From NCBI RefSeq assembly GCF_012563545.1, contig NZ_CP050804.1:1054001-1118000 (forward strand): a stretch of 64,000 nt of DNA. The letters run 5' to 3'. This document shows positions 1-9,498 of the stretch, in pieces. This DNA comes from Arcanobacterium buesumense. Its GTDB lineage: Bacteria; Actinomycetota; Actinomycetes; Actinomycetales; Actinomycetaceae. A model generated the notes under the pieces. That model searched no databases. It was not told the origin of the DNA and saw nothing but the letters and a program-made list of their open reading frames with translations. The stretch's first letter is position 1, and each line of letters opens with the position of its first letter. The position numbers were made by a program, and so were the translations under genes.

Positions 1-3000
1 CCTTGGCATCCAATCTCGCCATTGCCCCACATAAAGTTCTTCGCGGCCTTAACCTCATGGTTACCTGTCGGAATGTCAAGGGTCTCGAAAATGAAGATGC
101 CGTCATTATCAGGATCGGCCATCAGTGTTGCAGTACAGGCTGGATCCCAATTTCCGCCTTCTACTCCGCCAGTACAGCCTAAGGATTTGTTAAACGTGCC
201 CGGCAGTGTCCAACTGTCTCGTTGAGCAGTGTTATAGAACTCGTGGGTATCTGGGTTGTAGAAGAACGTCACCTTTTGAGCAGAGCCAAGACTATAATGA
301 GAGTCTTGTCCGCCTTCTGCTGACGAAACACCGCGTACACCGCCCTTTTCTCCATACGATTCGTCCCATTTACCATTTAACGAGACTTTATAGTCATATT
401 CACCCGCAGGTAAATTGTATGATGCCGTGTACCAGCCTGATACTGGGTCAAGCTTGAGTTCGGCTTGTGGGCAGTCCTGCTTCCAGATACCAGAACAACC
501 CATTGCGACATTGTGAGTTCCTGGGATAAAGACCCGGTTAGCAAGCGGGTTGTCTTCTACTGCCCCGATCTCGCTCTGATCTAAATTAACAGAAGCATAC
601 GAACTAGTAGCTACTTTTTGTCCAGTCGCATCAACACTCACCGCGCGATATTCGACGAGGGTACCTGGCTTGATACCATCAACATCATGGAAGACACGTG
701 GTTTATCACTCGTTGCGACTCCCAAATTATGCCATTGGTCTTCACCAATCACACGCCATGCGAAAGAAGTTTCCGTCCAGCGGTGAGCAGCCACATTTGC
801 TTTAACTTCAGCTAGTGCAGATGTCACTGTTGGCTGTCCATCCAGTGCGCGAGGTTTTGCCTGCACTGATTGCAGTTTTTCTGGTGTCAGAGTCATATTT
901 GAATTATCGGCACCATCGATTGTGGTATTGGCACGATAAACAACTGCGCCAAAGGCGGGAACCGTGATCTCAACTTTATCGGAAGAATCCACCGGGGTTT
1001 GCGTCCCATAAAGAGCTTCGTAGTGAGCGTTGCTAGTCAGTGTTGGGAAAGAAGCCGTCTTGTTTTCGTTGGTGTTATTTACCGCAACTATATGCTCAAT
1101 TTTCTCGGTGCGATCTACCCGAGCAAATGCATATATGCCCGGACCTTGATCTGCGTACAGCTCCACTTGCGCACCACCATTTAATGCAGGATAGTCTCTG
1201 CGAAGCTTGGCAACATTTTTGATTTTTGTGTACACCGGAGCTGATTGATTATAGTGATCGCCCTGCCCTAGCATTGTTCCATCAACAAGTTGTTGATTCT
1301 GGTAGTCCGCCACTTTCGTAGCAAATAACGATTGACGGGCATCTTTATCTGCTCCACTGCCGACAAAACCTTGCTCGTCTCCGTAGTACACAACAGGTTG
1401 TCCGCGAGTAAGGAACATAAGCTCATGTCCAAGAATTTCGCGCTGTAGAACATTATCTTTTCCTTGGAGTAGGAAACCAATACGTCCCATATCGTGATTA
1501 CCAAGGAAGGTTGGCATATCTCCAGCCGCCGAATGAGGTGTGGTGTAGAGATCGTCAGCCGCATATATTCCACTTAACCTTTGTGCGCTTCCGCCTTTGA
1601 GGTAGTCTAATGCCGAATTTTGCCATCCAAAGTCAAGGGTGGCATCCATATCGGTATTACGTGCGTAAGGCGCTAAGTCTTGCGCGTCAAAGTTATAGAC
1701 TTCGCCGAACATGAAGAATTTCTCGTTCGTAGCATTGTCTTTAATGTTCTTCGTCCATTGCTTCCAGAATGGGAAATTGACGTGCTTAGCCGTATCAATA
1801 CGGAATCCATCAACACCAAAGTTAGCCCACGTCGTATATATGTCAGTCATCGCGGAGACAACTTTGGGATTTTCAGTCATGAGGTCATCGAGCGTGTAGA
1901 AGTCTCCAAAAGTGAAGTCTTCTCCACCACTTTCCCATGTCCCGTTTCCACGATTATGGTACAGCGTCACATCACTAAGTTCGTCTGGAACGATATTTCC
2001 TACTCGTTTAGGGATGTAAGGGAAGGAAGTACGTGAATCTAACTGCGGGAAAGTTGATTTTCCGGCATGTTCAGTAATATCGAAAACATTTCCTTGAGCA
2101 TCTTTATATGGGAATTGCGCGATGGACTTGTATGGAACATTTCCATTGTTTTCAAATCCCTCGAATTGGACCAAATCAGCGGTATGGTTGACGATAATGT
2201 CGAAATACACCTTGATGTCACGGGCATGCGCTTCATCAATAAGCGCTTTGAGTTCATCATTTGTGCCAAGGTGAGGATCAATTTGGGTGAAGTCCGTAAT
2301 CCAGTAGCCGTGGTATCCAGCGCTCGCATCATTGCCGGTTCCTTGTACAGGCTGGTTCTTGAACGACGGCGTTAGCCATATAGCGCTCATTCTCAAGTTT
2401 TGAATGTAATCGAGTTTTGCACGTAACCCTGCAATGTCACCGCCGTGGTAGAAGGCCTTATCGGTTGGGTCGAAACCGGATTGCATTCGGTCATCACCCA
2501 AGCCGGCCTTGTCGTTTTCGATATTTCCGTTATAAAAGCGATCAGTAAGCACGAAATAGAAGTTTTCGCCTGTTCCGTTACGAACAGGCGTTTGAATCAA
2601 CGCATCGTCGGCAGATGAGTAGGGTTTTTCTGGGCGATCTAGTTTCAACCCAACGTGCCCGGTGCGGGTATCGAGCTGAAAAGTGACGTCGGTATCTGCT
2701 TCAACAGTGATAGCCATATTGCCGTCCACATTGGAATACCAGTTTTCATCGGCTTTGATTTTGTATTCCCATGATCCTGCGGGGACAGTGAGCGCCTTCT
2801 GATATACCTCTGGTTGTTCGACGCTGTTTTCCATCTCAGTATCGGTACACTCTTTTGCCCAATTAGCACAGTGTGTGTTTTGAGATAAAAAATCCCCGGT
2901 GACAATAACTGATACCGGAGCAGCATACGCAGGTATCGCAACTAGTGTTGCGCAGAAGAGAACAGCCGTTGATATAACAGCTACGATCGACTTCGGTATC

Positions 3001-3020
3001 CTCAGCCTTGTTTGCTTCAT
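1..3020 (-). CDS. Secreted GH13 alpha-amylase, probably N-terminal part of an amylopullulanase (cut by left edge)
   Basis: The reading frame runs off the left edge after about 1006 codons, so the 3' end is missing. It starts at an ATG preceded by AAGGAG six bases upstream. Residues 1-33 form a signal peptide ending AYA-A. GH13 alpha-amylases cleave alpha-1,4 bonds in starch and glycogen outside the cell. The catalytic barrel spans about 150-640, with region I DIIVNHTAD, nucleophile D409 in DGFRIDTAKH, acid/base E440 in FGEVYN and H509-D510 in FLGNHD. Modules that look alike occur at about 35-120, 830-930 and 938-edge (pattern GxW...C...YxLPAGxYxYKV). They resemble the X25 modules of pullulanases and probably bind starch. 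N-terminal amylase followed by such modules is the arrangement of actinobacterial amylopullulanases, so a pullulanase domain may follow outside the window. The amylase assignment is firm; the pullulanase part is inference. Confidence 0.9.
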   Translation of the reverse strand, partial: MKQTRLRIPKSIVAVISTAVLFCATLVAIPAYAAPVSVIVTGDFLSQNTHCANWAKECTDTEMENSVEQPEVYQKALTVPAGSWEYKIKADENWYSNVDGNMAITVEADTDVTFQLDTRTGHVGLKLDRPEKPYSSADDALIQTPVRNGTGENFYFVLTDRFYNGNIENDKAGLGDDRMQSGFDPTDKAFYHGGDIAGLRAKLDYIQNLRMSAIWLTPSFKNQPVQGTGNDASAGYHGYWITDFTQIDPHLGTNDELKALIDEAHARDIKVYFDIIVNHTADLVQFEGFENNGNVPYKSIAQFPYKDAQGNVFDITEHAGKSTFPQLDSRTSFPYIPKRVGNIVPDELSDVTLYHNRGNGTWESGGEDFTFGDFYTLDDLMTENPKVVSAMTDIYTTWANFGVDGFRIDTAKHVNFPFWKQWTKNIKDNATNEKFFMFGEVYNFDAQDLAPYARNTDMDATLDFGWQNSALDYLKGGSAQRLSGIYAADDLYTTPHSAAGDMPTFLGNHDMGRIGFLLQGKDNVLQREILGHELMFLTRGQPVVYYGDEQGFVGSGADKDARQSLFATKVADYQNQQLVDGTMLGQGDHYNQSAPVYTKIKNVAKLRRDYPALNGGAQVELYADQGPGIYAFARVDRTEKIEHIVAVNNTNENKTASFPTLTSNAHYEALYGTQTPVDSSDKVEITVPAFGAVVYRANTTIDGADNSNMTLTPEKLQSVQAKPRALDGQPTVTSALAEVKANVAAHRWTETSFAWRVIGEDQWHNLGVATSDKPRVFHDVDGIKPGTLVEYRAVSVDATGQKVATSSYASVNLDQSEIGAVEDNPLANRVFIPGTHNVAMGCSGIWKQDCPQAELKLDPVSGWYTASYNLPAGEYDYKVSLNGKWDESYGEKGGVRGVSSAEGGQDSHYSLGSAQKVTFFYNPDTHEFYNTAQRDSWTLPGTFNKSLGCTGGVEGGNWDPACTATLMADPDNDGIFIFETLDIPTGNHEVKAAKNFMWGNGEIGCQ

Positions 3021-3318
3021 TGAAAACTCCTTGTAACCGCAGGCGCGTTATCCTGCAGTCTATCCGTCCAGCCGAAGTAATCTGCATTGATTACTCGCGC
3101 TGATGTTGAATCTAATCCTACGTAAAAAAATTGATTATGCAAAGGCTTTCTGCAAATTTCAGTACATGTCTTGGCGCTTATACCGGATAACTTTCGCAAT
3201 CTTGCCATAAGCGCTATATAAACACAGATCCATTGATACAATTTTGTGGATTGATTTTCTTTCTCGGAATCAAAAAATTCTCTCTATCGACTACTTAACT
3301 CAAGGAGCTCACGAGTTC
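3021..3318. promoter_or_regulatory. Divergent control region between amylase gene and ABC exporter pseudogene
   Basis: This is about 300 bp between divergent genes and holds no ORF I can support. It contains an imperfect palindrome TGCAAAGGCTTTCTGCA (3138-3154) and a pair of inverted arms, GCGCTTAT at 3174-3181 and ATAAGCGC at 3207-3214, separated by 25 bases. Either could be an operator, for instance for a LacI-type sugar regulator of the amylase gene, but no regulator gene is nearby and the assignment is a guess. Confidence 0.3.
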
Positions 3319-4891
3319 ATGGAGCAAAAGATTCACCCCTTACGCGACGCTATTCATAGTAGCTAGTGGGCTACGCGCGATGCGTTTCGAGTTTTCCCTG
3401 CCCTGACAGCTGGCGCATGGTTGCCATGCTTAGTCATGATGGCCATTCCGTCACTGCAGGTATGGTCAGTTCGTTGGGTCGGTGGGCAACTTGCTCTTGA
3501 TAGCCACCGCTCCCGGCTGTTTATTTGTTTTGTTATTGCAGCCTCCGCTACCCTTCTTGGGTTGGCATCGAGCTTATCGTCAAGCATAAACCGAATCTTA
3601 CAAATGGATTTGCGTGCGCATTACGGTGCGAAGTTTTCTGCCACGGTAGATCATCTCACCCCAGCACAAACCTTAGACAATTCATTTATGAGTAAGGTCC
3701 GTGCTACCCGCGAAGCAATCCCATTCAATGTGGCCTGGCAGGCCACGTCAACAATCACTGTTGTTAGTTCGATTATTGCCATGATGCTTCTTGGCGCATC
3801 GCTATGGTCTATAAATCCCTGGGCGGCAATTCTTATTATTGCTGCTTTGCTACCAGACCTGTTGCTTTACTCCAAGTTAGCTCACGTGGAAAACGATGTT
3901 TGGCAAGAAGCTGGCCCGGTCACTCGCCGCATTGATTACCTTGAACAGCTCCAAGATTTCACACCGTCGTCCACGGAGATGGCGGCAAACCCGGGATCCT
4001 TCGGTATTCCAACGGAACTCAACCACCAGCATAGTCGGTATGCGAATTTATGGAACCGGGTGCCGCAGGCATCAATACAGCTAACTATTGCGGCGAATAT
4101 AGTGGTGTTTGTGCTGATGTTTGGCGCACTTTATATTGTTCTGCAGTCTGATTCGACGGTGAACGACGTCGTTGCAGCAATGCTCGGAATGCTCTCTGGA
4201 CTATCGGTAACTCGCAATGTTGGTTCGGCTTTTGGTGAACTGATGGCATCTGTTCCATTGATAAAGGCATACAGCTTTGCAGGACATTAACTTAAGCATT
4301 GAGCCGGGCAGTGTGGTGGCATTCCTTGGTGAAAACGGTTGCGGAAAAACGACCTTGGTAAAGTTGCTTGCCGGATTGCTCGAACCAGATACCGGCACCG
4401 TTACCGTGCATGGCCCACATGCGCAATCGAGTGCAACCTCTGACCGGCAAGCCTCCACCTCGATGGTTTTCCAAGATTTCACCAAACTGGAATTAACTGT
4501 GCGGGATTTTGTTGATCCGGCAGGCAAGGAAAGCGATGACGCCATCCAAGACGCGTTAACACGTGCCCGTGCCTGGGATTTTATTCAGCAATTGCCAGAT
4601 GGAATCAACGCACAATTAGGACCGCAATGGGATGGAAGTGGACTTTCTGGCGGGCAATGGCAACGCCTTGCCTTAGCGCGGACTTTTCTATCGGGCGCAC
4701 CGATATGGATTCTCGATGAACCAACGGCTACTGTCGATGTCCAAGCAGAGGCTGCGATCTATGAAGACGTGCTACACCAACGCCCTGCAGGCACCACAGT
4801 CATCATCATTACCCACCGCCCACAAACACTGACCGATGTGGATGCAATAATCTATCTAGAAAACGGGCATATCATCAACACCGTTTCATAA
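3319..4891 (+). pseudogene. Broken ABC exporter (fused membrane and ATP-binding domains)
   Basis: Remnant of a half-size ABC exporter with one membrane domain followed by one ATPase domain. It starts at ATG 3319, downstream of AAGGAG. Codon 16 (3364-3366) is TAG, and the same frame continues with clear membrane-domain sequence to 4290. At about 4265-4290 the frame changes and the linker between the two domains, usually some 40-50 residues, is missing. The ATPase domain then runs 4277-4891 with Walker A GENGCGKTT, Q-loop FQDF, signature LSGGQWQR, Walker B IWILDEP and H-loop THR. So there are two lesions: a nonsense codon and a deletion with frameshift. The ATPase half could in principle be made from the TTG at 4277, but no ribosome binding site supports it. 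The substrate is unknown; families of this shape export drugs, peptides or lipids. Confidence 0.85.
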
Positions 4892-4983
4892 TCCTCAATA
4901 GCTACCCGTGCATACAGTTTGCATTTTTACACCAATAACATGTCTTTTACAACGAACCTAGCTGAATACGCAAACTCTATGCA

Positions 4984-5017
4984 CATATACCCGCGCGTTA
5001 TAACGCGCGGGTATATG
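4984..5017. terminator. Perfect 34-bp palindrome, probable terminator
   Basis: Two exactly complementary 17-base arms meet without a spacer, with GC-rich cores CCCGCGCG and CGCGCGGG. It lies between the convergent ABC pseudogene and the peptidase gene. There is no real U-tract on either side, so it would act as a U-less hairpin terminator on either strand. Confidence 0.6.
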
Positions 5018-5052
5018 TTTCTGGTGCCAGCTAGTATAGCTGGCACCAGAAA
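5018..5052. terminator. Second hairpin, probable terminator of the peptidase gene
   Basis: Perfect 16-bp stem (5018-5033 with 5037-5052) around a 3-base loop, adjoining the 34-bp palindrome. It lies 17 bases beyond the stop codon of the minus-strand peptidase gene and probably ends that transcript. Confidence 0.65.
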
Positions 5053-5068
5053 TGCATCGTTTGCGGAA

Positions 5069-7390
5069 TTAGTTATGTGCTCTCCGGCGTAGCAAGACTA
5101 GACCGCTCAACACCATTGCAGATGCGATAAGCACCAGAAGGCCAGATGCGATTCCAGTCATAGCAAGATTGTTTCCAACAACTTTCGGATTTTCTGGAGT
5201 TTGTTCGGAAACTGTAGTGTTAGTGTCACTTTGCCCTGAAGAATCAGAACCATTTGGCGTTTGATCTGTTCCTACACCGCCATTATCTGACTGAGCGTGA
5301 TCGTCATCCACACCATCATTATCCGGCTGAGCGTGATCGTCATTCGTGGAATCATTGGTACTATCACTCACCGAATCATCAGCATCATTATTCTCAGAAT
5401 CATCGCTGTTACCTGACGTGGTAGTGTCGTCAGAATCTGCATCCTGATCACCACTGGATTTTGCACCTTTAACCACAGCACAGATTCCGTTAGTACCATC
5501 CTCGGCCGGCAGATTGCCAGTAGTTAAGAACGTAATCATAATGTCCGTGGCACACTGATACCGGTCAAATGATGCATGCCCAGAAGCGGCCACTTTTACG
5601 AGGTCGCCACCAATCCTTTCCTGCACATCGATCGCATTTTGAATAGGAGTAGCTGGATCTTGAACATTCGCAACGATTAAGGAAGCCGGGTGTTCTGGCA
5701 AGCTATCGTCAACTTTTAGTTGTCCCTCAAATGGCCACCGATCACATGTACCAAGGCTTGCGAAATTGCGGTAGGGCTCTCCAGGATCAACAAACGGGGC
5801 TGCATCGTAATACCAATTTTCTACTTTAGTTGCGTTTTCAAGGCTGGCACCTTTCGGATTTGCCATATCTGCACAGTTAATTGCATTGAATGCAGAACGC
5901 GCATAGGTACTTTCTCCACTATAATTTGAATAAAATCCGATGATACTTCCAGCCAATGAGAAATCTGTGGCAGCTTCATCTGGATGATCTAGAACTTGTT
6001 CAGCCAAGGATGTAAGGAACGAGTTGAGATGCTTCCAATTCGGCTTCCCTGCATAAAGCATTCCGCGCACAGAAGTTTTGAGAGTAAAGAAACTATACCC
6101 AGTATCTTGTCTCATTCCCTCGTATTTGATTGGCTTTGTAAGTAGTGGCCGAATAAGGTTTTGCATTTGCTTGGTGTACACCGAAATCTCTGGAGAATCA
6201 TCAGCTAAATCCCCTTCATTCGGCTGCAATTCTGGACGCGCTAACGCGCACTCTTCGCCGTACTCCGTGTGGCACCACTGCGCGAACTCCTCAAAAGAAC
6301 TCTGGAAACCTGCTCCCTGTTCAAGATAATGGGCATTTTGGTCACGCAACTGTTGCTCGCTTAGTGCAGAAGTTTTCTCAGCTTCAGTTGGAGCTTTACC
6401 CTTATGCGGATCCAAAACAGCATCATAAACAAAACGGCCAACATTTTGCGGGAATGTCTGAGCGTAAATATAGCCAAGTTTCGTTCCATAAGAAACGCCC
6501 ATATAGTTCAGTTTTTCATCGCCTACCACGCTACGTAGAATATCCATATCACGTGCCGCAGCCTCAGTTGTCATATTCCGTAAAAAGTTGGCGCGAGCGA
6601 CTTTATCTAGTCCCAAGTATTTTCCAGAATACTCAAAACATGAGTTCACATATTTTTGCCCATACAGACTGTCTTTTTCGTTTTCTATTGCGGCATCTTC
6701 ACTATAGACACGGTAATCAAACACATTCTTTTGGCTAGTTGAGCATTGTGCGAAAGGTAGCGTTCCTAAAGTGCCCATTTGATGCCCTGCAACACCGCGC
6801 TGATCAATGGCCACTAAATCGTAATTTTCATTGAGCTTATGATAGGTTTCAGAAAAAATATTATCTATCATCAGGTAGTTAGTCGTCGAGTGACCTGGAC
6901 CGCCATAATTGAAAACTATTGAACCTTGCGAGTTGCCGGAACGAGCACTAGCTCGATAATACCCAAGAGCCATATCGCCATTTTCCGGGTGTTGATAGTC
7001 AATCGGAACAATTAACCAACCACACTGATGACCTTCGTCTAGAGCTTCAACTGCTGGAGTAACACATTCCGTAGAAATAATTTTTTGCTCATAATATTTT
7101 TCTAGTCCCGAAGGTACTAATCCAGTAGCCTGACCACCAGCTTGAGGCGATTTGACCCGAAACGTACCATCTGCAGATTGCTCGAGCGCCGTGGCGTCTT
7201 TAACAAGAGTTCCACCAGCATAAACATTCTCCGAAAAATCTGACAGCGAGTACTCATCTGGTTCAGCACTCACAACAACTGCCGGTTCATCACCAGAAGT
7301 TTCTCCCGCAGTAGCGAATGCGAATACTGGGCTAAACAATGACAAACTAGCAAGCATGCCAATAGCTGAAAGGAAACGCTTATGGCGCAT
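5069..7390 (-). CDS. Wall-anchored alpha/beta hydrolase, tripeptidyl-aminopeptidase type
   Basis: Secreted serine hydrolase of the family that removes short peptides from protein N-termini (S33; SlpD/SlpE and Tap of Streptomyces). The ATG at 7390 is chosen because TAGGAG lies five bases upstream; a longer frame reaches 7417. The 773-residue product has a signal peptide, an oxyanion segment NYGGPG, nucleophile S300 in GVSYGTKLG, D578 in NVQDPATP and H605 in SGHASFD, with the C-terminal TAP-like part carrying the last two. A stretch rich in Asp, Ser, Asn and Thr with two near-repeats follows as a wall spacer. The sorting signal LAMTG (742-746), a hydrophobic segment and RRR end the protein. LAXTG is the motif used by class E sortases of Actinobacteria. 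It would release tripeptides at the cell surface, in line with the giant subtilase at 39646-45042. Confidence 0.88.
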   Translation of the reverse strand: MRHKRFLSAIGMLASLSLFSPVFAFATAGETSGDEPAVVVSAEPDEYSLSDFSENVYAGGTLVKDATALEQSADGTFRVKSPQAGGQATGLVPSGLEKYYEQKIISTECVTPAVEALDEGHQCGWLIVPIDYQHPENGDMALGYYRASARSGNSQGSIVFNYGGPGHSTTNYLMIDNIFSETYHKLNENYDLVAIDQRGVAGHQMGTLGTLPFAQCSTSQKNVFDYRVYSEDAAIENEKDSLYGQKYVNSCFEYSGKYLGLDKVARANFLRNMTTEAAARDMDILRSVVGDEKLNYMGVSYGTKLGYIYAQTFPQNVGRFVYDAVLDPHKGKAPTEAEKTSALSEQQLRDQNAHYLEQGAGFQSSFEEFAQWCHTEYGEECALARPELQPNEGDLADDSPEISVYTKQMQNLIRPLLTKPIKYEGMRQDTGYSFFTLKTSVRGMLYAGKPNWKHLNSFLTSLAEQVLDHPDEAATDFSLAGSIIGFYSNYSGESTYARSAFNAINCADMANPKGASLENATKVENWYYDAAPFVDPGEPYRNFASLGTCDRWPFEGQLKVDDSLPEHPASLIVANVQDPATPIQNAIDVQERIGGDLVKVAASGHASFDRYQCATDIMITFLTTGNLPAEDGTNGICAVVKGAKSSGDQDADSDDTTTSGNSDDSENNDADDSVSDSTNDSTNDDHAQPDNDGVDDDHAQSDNGGVGTDQTPNGSDSSGQSDTNTTVSEQTPENPKVVGNNLAMTGIASGLLVLIASAMVLSGLVLLRRRAHN

Positions 7391-7495
7391 AAAAACTCCT
7401 ACTATTTCTTGACTCAATTACACCAATTGTGTCAGACTTCTTTCACTAAATCTTAAAAATGATGATTTGTGACATAAACTACTCACGTGATGTGC

Positions 7496-8686
7496 TTACC
7501 ACAACGCGCGAATAACGGTATCCGCCAGTAACCGCCCGCGTAGCGTCAATACAATCCGACCAGATAACGCAGCAGCCGGATCAACAAGCTCATCAGCAAT
7601 AAGCCCGGCAATCACACGTGGTTGCGTACCGTCTGGAATAGCGATTCCTTCAGCCAGCCGTACGCCCAGCATAATCGCTTCTTCACGCTGTTCAGTATCC
7701 GTTAGATGCTCTACGTCGGCGATCGGCAAGTTTCCTGCCAGAAGATGTTGCGCATAGGCACCCGGATGTTTGACATTCCAGAACCTCGTGCCGTTGATGT
7801 GGCTATGTGCTCCTGGCCCGTATCCCCACCAATTGGTATTGCGCCAATAGGCCATATTATGCCGGGAATGTTTACCCGGCTTCGCCCAATTCGATACCTC
7901 ATACCAGGAATAGCCAGCCCCTGTCAGCATAGCCTCAGCTATTTCATATTTAGCAGCTTGCTCGTCTGGATCAGTATCTGGTAACTCACCCCGCCGTACC
8001 TGCCGGCCCATCGCGGTACCTGGTTCAATCGTCAGTCCGTAGGCTGAAATATGCCCAGGCTCTAGTGCAATCGCGGCATCAAGGGATCGTTGCCAATCAG
8101 CCAACGACTCCCCTGGCGCGCCATAAATCAAGTCCACCGAATACTCTAAGCCAACCTCGCGCGCCCACTGTGCCACTTTGGTTACTTGTCCCGGGCTGTG
8201 CTGTCGCTCTAGCGTGGCCAGCACATGCGGAACAGCGCTTTGCATACCGAACGATACCCGATTAAAGCCACCATCTTTTAAGATTTGTAGGGCCTGACGG
8301 TCAACCGTTTCCGGATTTGCTTCGGTTGTTATTTCAGCGTCATCGACGACGCCGAACTGCTCACGCAACCTGTCGAGCACTGCAACGAGTTGGCTCGCGT
8401 TAAGCATGGTGGGTGTGCCACCGCCGAAGAAAACCGATGTCAGGCCTGCTCCGTTTTCATGCTCAGTCAGGTATCGCGCAGAGATCTCAATTTCACGCAT
8501 AAGCGATTCGTGGTAGTCCCCTACGGACGCTCCGCTACCAAAATCAGTATTGGTGTAGGTATTGAAATCGCAGTACCCGCAACGCACCCGGCAAAACGGG
8601 ATATGCACGTATGCCCCGAAACCATCGCTCACATCAGAATCAGGGAGCGACAGTTCGTGGGCTGGTTTAGGTGATACCTCTATCAC
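7496..8686 (-). CDS. hemW: Radical SAM heme chaperone HemW
   Basis: Homologue of the proteins once annotated as oxygen-independent coproporphyrinogen oxidase and now known as HemW, a heme-binding chaperone. The radical SAM cluster motif is C32-x3-C36-x2-C39 (PFCRVRCGYC), followed by GGGTPTML. It lacks the features of true HemN. The GTG at 8686 is preferred because it overlaps the trmB stop (GTGA), implying coupled translation; an upstream GTG at 8728 would add 14 residues. It is the last gene of lepA-trmB-hemW. The product has 396 residues, normal for the family. Confidence 0.88.
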   Translation of the reverse strand: MIEVSPKPAHELSLPDSDVSDGFGAYVHIPFCRVRCGYCDFNTYTNTDFGSGASVGDYHESLMREIEISARYLTEHENGAGLTSVFFGGGTPTMLNASQLVAVLDRLREQFGVVDDAEITTEANPETVDRQALQILKDGGFNRVSFGMQSAVPHVLATLERQHSPGQVTKVAQWAREVGLEYSVDLIYGAPGESLADWQRSLDAAIALEPGHISAYGLTIEPGTAMGRQVRRGELPDTDPDEQAAKYEIAEAMLTGAGYSWYEVSNWAKPGKHSRHNMAYWRNTNWWGYGPGAHSHINGTRFWNVKHPGAYAQHLLAGNLPIADVEHLTDTEQREEAIMLGVRLAEGIAIPDGTQPRVIAGLIADELVDPAAALSGRIVLTLRGRLLADTVIRALW

Positions 8687-9498
8687 GGCAATGTTATAGT
8701 CTGTGCTTCCGACGACGGCGTAGCACACACGTCATGAATCGTCCGGCCGGCATCAATTCCGCGCTGTTCAAAGCGTGTCATGATTCGTCCGTCCCAGCGC
8801 GGTGCGAACCCGCCAACGAAATCGCCGTCATCGTGTGGATCAGGATTCGCCCCCGGATGCATATTCGTCATCCACTGGCTACGCTCAATGACGTCACGCA
8901 TCTGCCAGGCATAGTTATCCCAGTCTGTTGCCATCCGCCACACACCATCAGGTGCTAACACGCCAGCGACGGTACGAGTAAACGTGTCATTAACAATCCG
9001 GCGCTTGTGGTGACGAGCTTTGCGCCACGGGTCAGGGAAAAATGTCCATACTTCGCGAGCTCGCGGATTCGGCTGGGCCACATCGGTACGGAAAATAATC
9101 GGCAGTGCCTGCGCAGCATCTACTTCCATAATTCGTACATTCTCTACGCCTTCACGCACAGCGGCATTCACGCAACGTGCCACCCCAGGTGCCCAAGCTT
9201 CCAACGCCAGAAAATTCCAGTCTGGGTGAGCTTGCGCCTGCGAGATCAACTGTTCACCTGAACCCGGGCCAATCTCCACCACAATTGGTGCTACTCGCCC
9301 AAAAGCTGCAGCCAGATCGATAAAAGCGTCGTCGGCAATCGTCGTCTGCGCCTCACCGGCCGGATAGTCAATCACATAATGCGGACCGTGTTCGGCCATG
9401 ACTTTCTCAAACTTATCCCCCAACCGCGATCCACGCCGGGTAAAGGAAATGATCCGGCCGTAATTCTTGTTACGTTCGATAGGCTCGTTCGTCGTCAC
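8683..9498 (-). CDS. trmB: tRNA (guanine-N7)-methyltransferase TrmB
   Basis: Methylates G46 in the variable loop of tRNAs using S-adenosylmethionine. The sequence shows the SAM-binding motif [12 protein letters not shown] and the family signature [15 protein letters not shown]. The 271-residue length is typical of actinobacterial members, with a basic N-terminal extension. The start overlaps the lepA stop in an ATGA, and the end overlaps the hemW start, so the three genes form one translationally coupled unit. Confidence 0.93.
   Translation of the reverse strand: MTTNEPIERNKNYGRIISFTRRGSRLGDKFEKVMAEHGPHYVIDYPAGEAQTTIADDAFIDLAAAFGRVAPIVVEIGPGSGEQLISQAQAHPDWNFLALEAWAPGVARCVNAAVREGVENVRIMEVDAAQALPIIFRTDVAQPNPRAREVWTFFPDPWRKARHHKRRIVNDTFTRTVAGVLAPDGVWRMATDWDNYAWQMRDVIERSQWMTNMHPGANPDPHDDGDFVGGFAPRWDGRIMTRFEQRGIDAGRTIHDVCATPSSEAQTITLP

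Noticed and set aside
4277-4891. The ATPase half of the broken exporter as an independent gene
   Set aside because: It would need a TTG start with no ribosome binding site, and it lacks the normal N-terminal strand of an ABC ATPase domain.
8671-8958. Frames antisense to trmB and hemW
   Set aside because: Overlap conserved genes throughout and show no family features.
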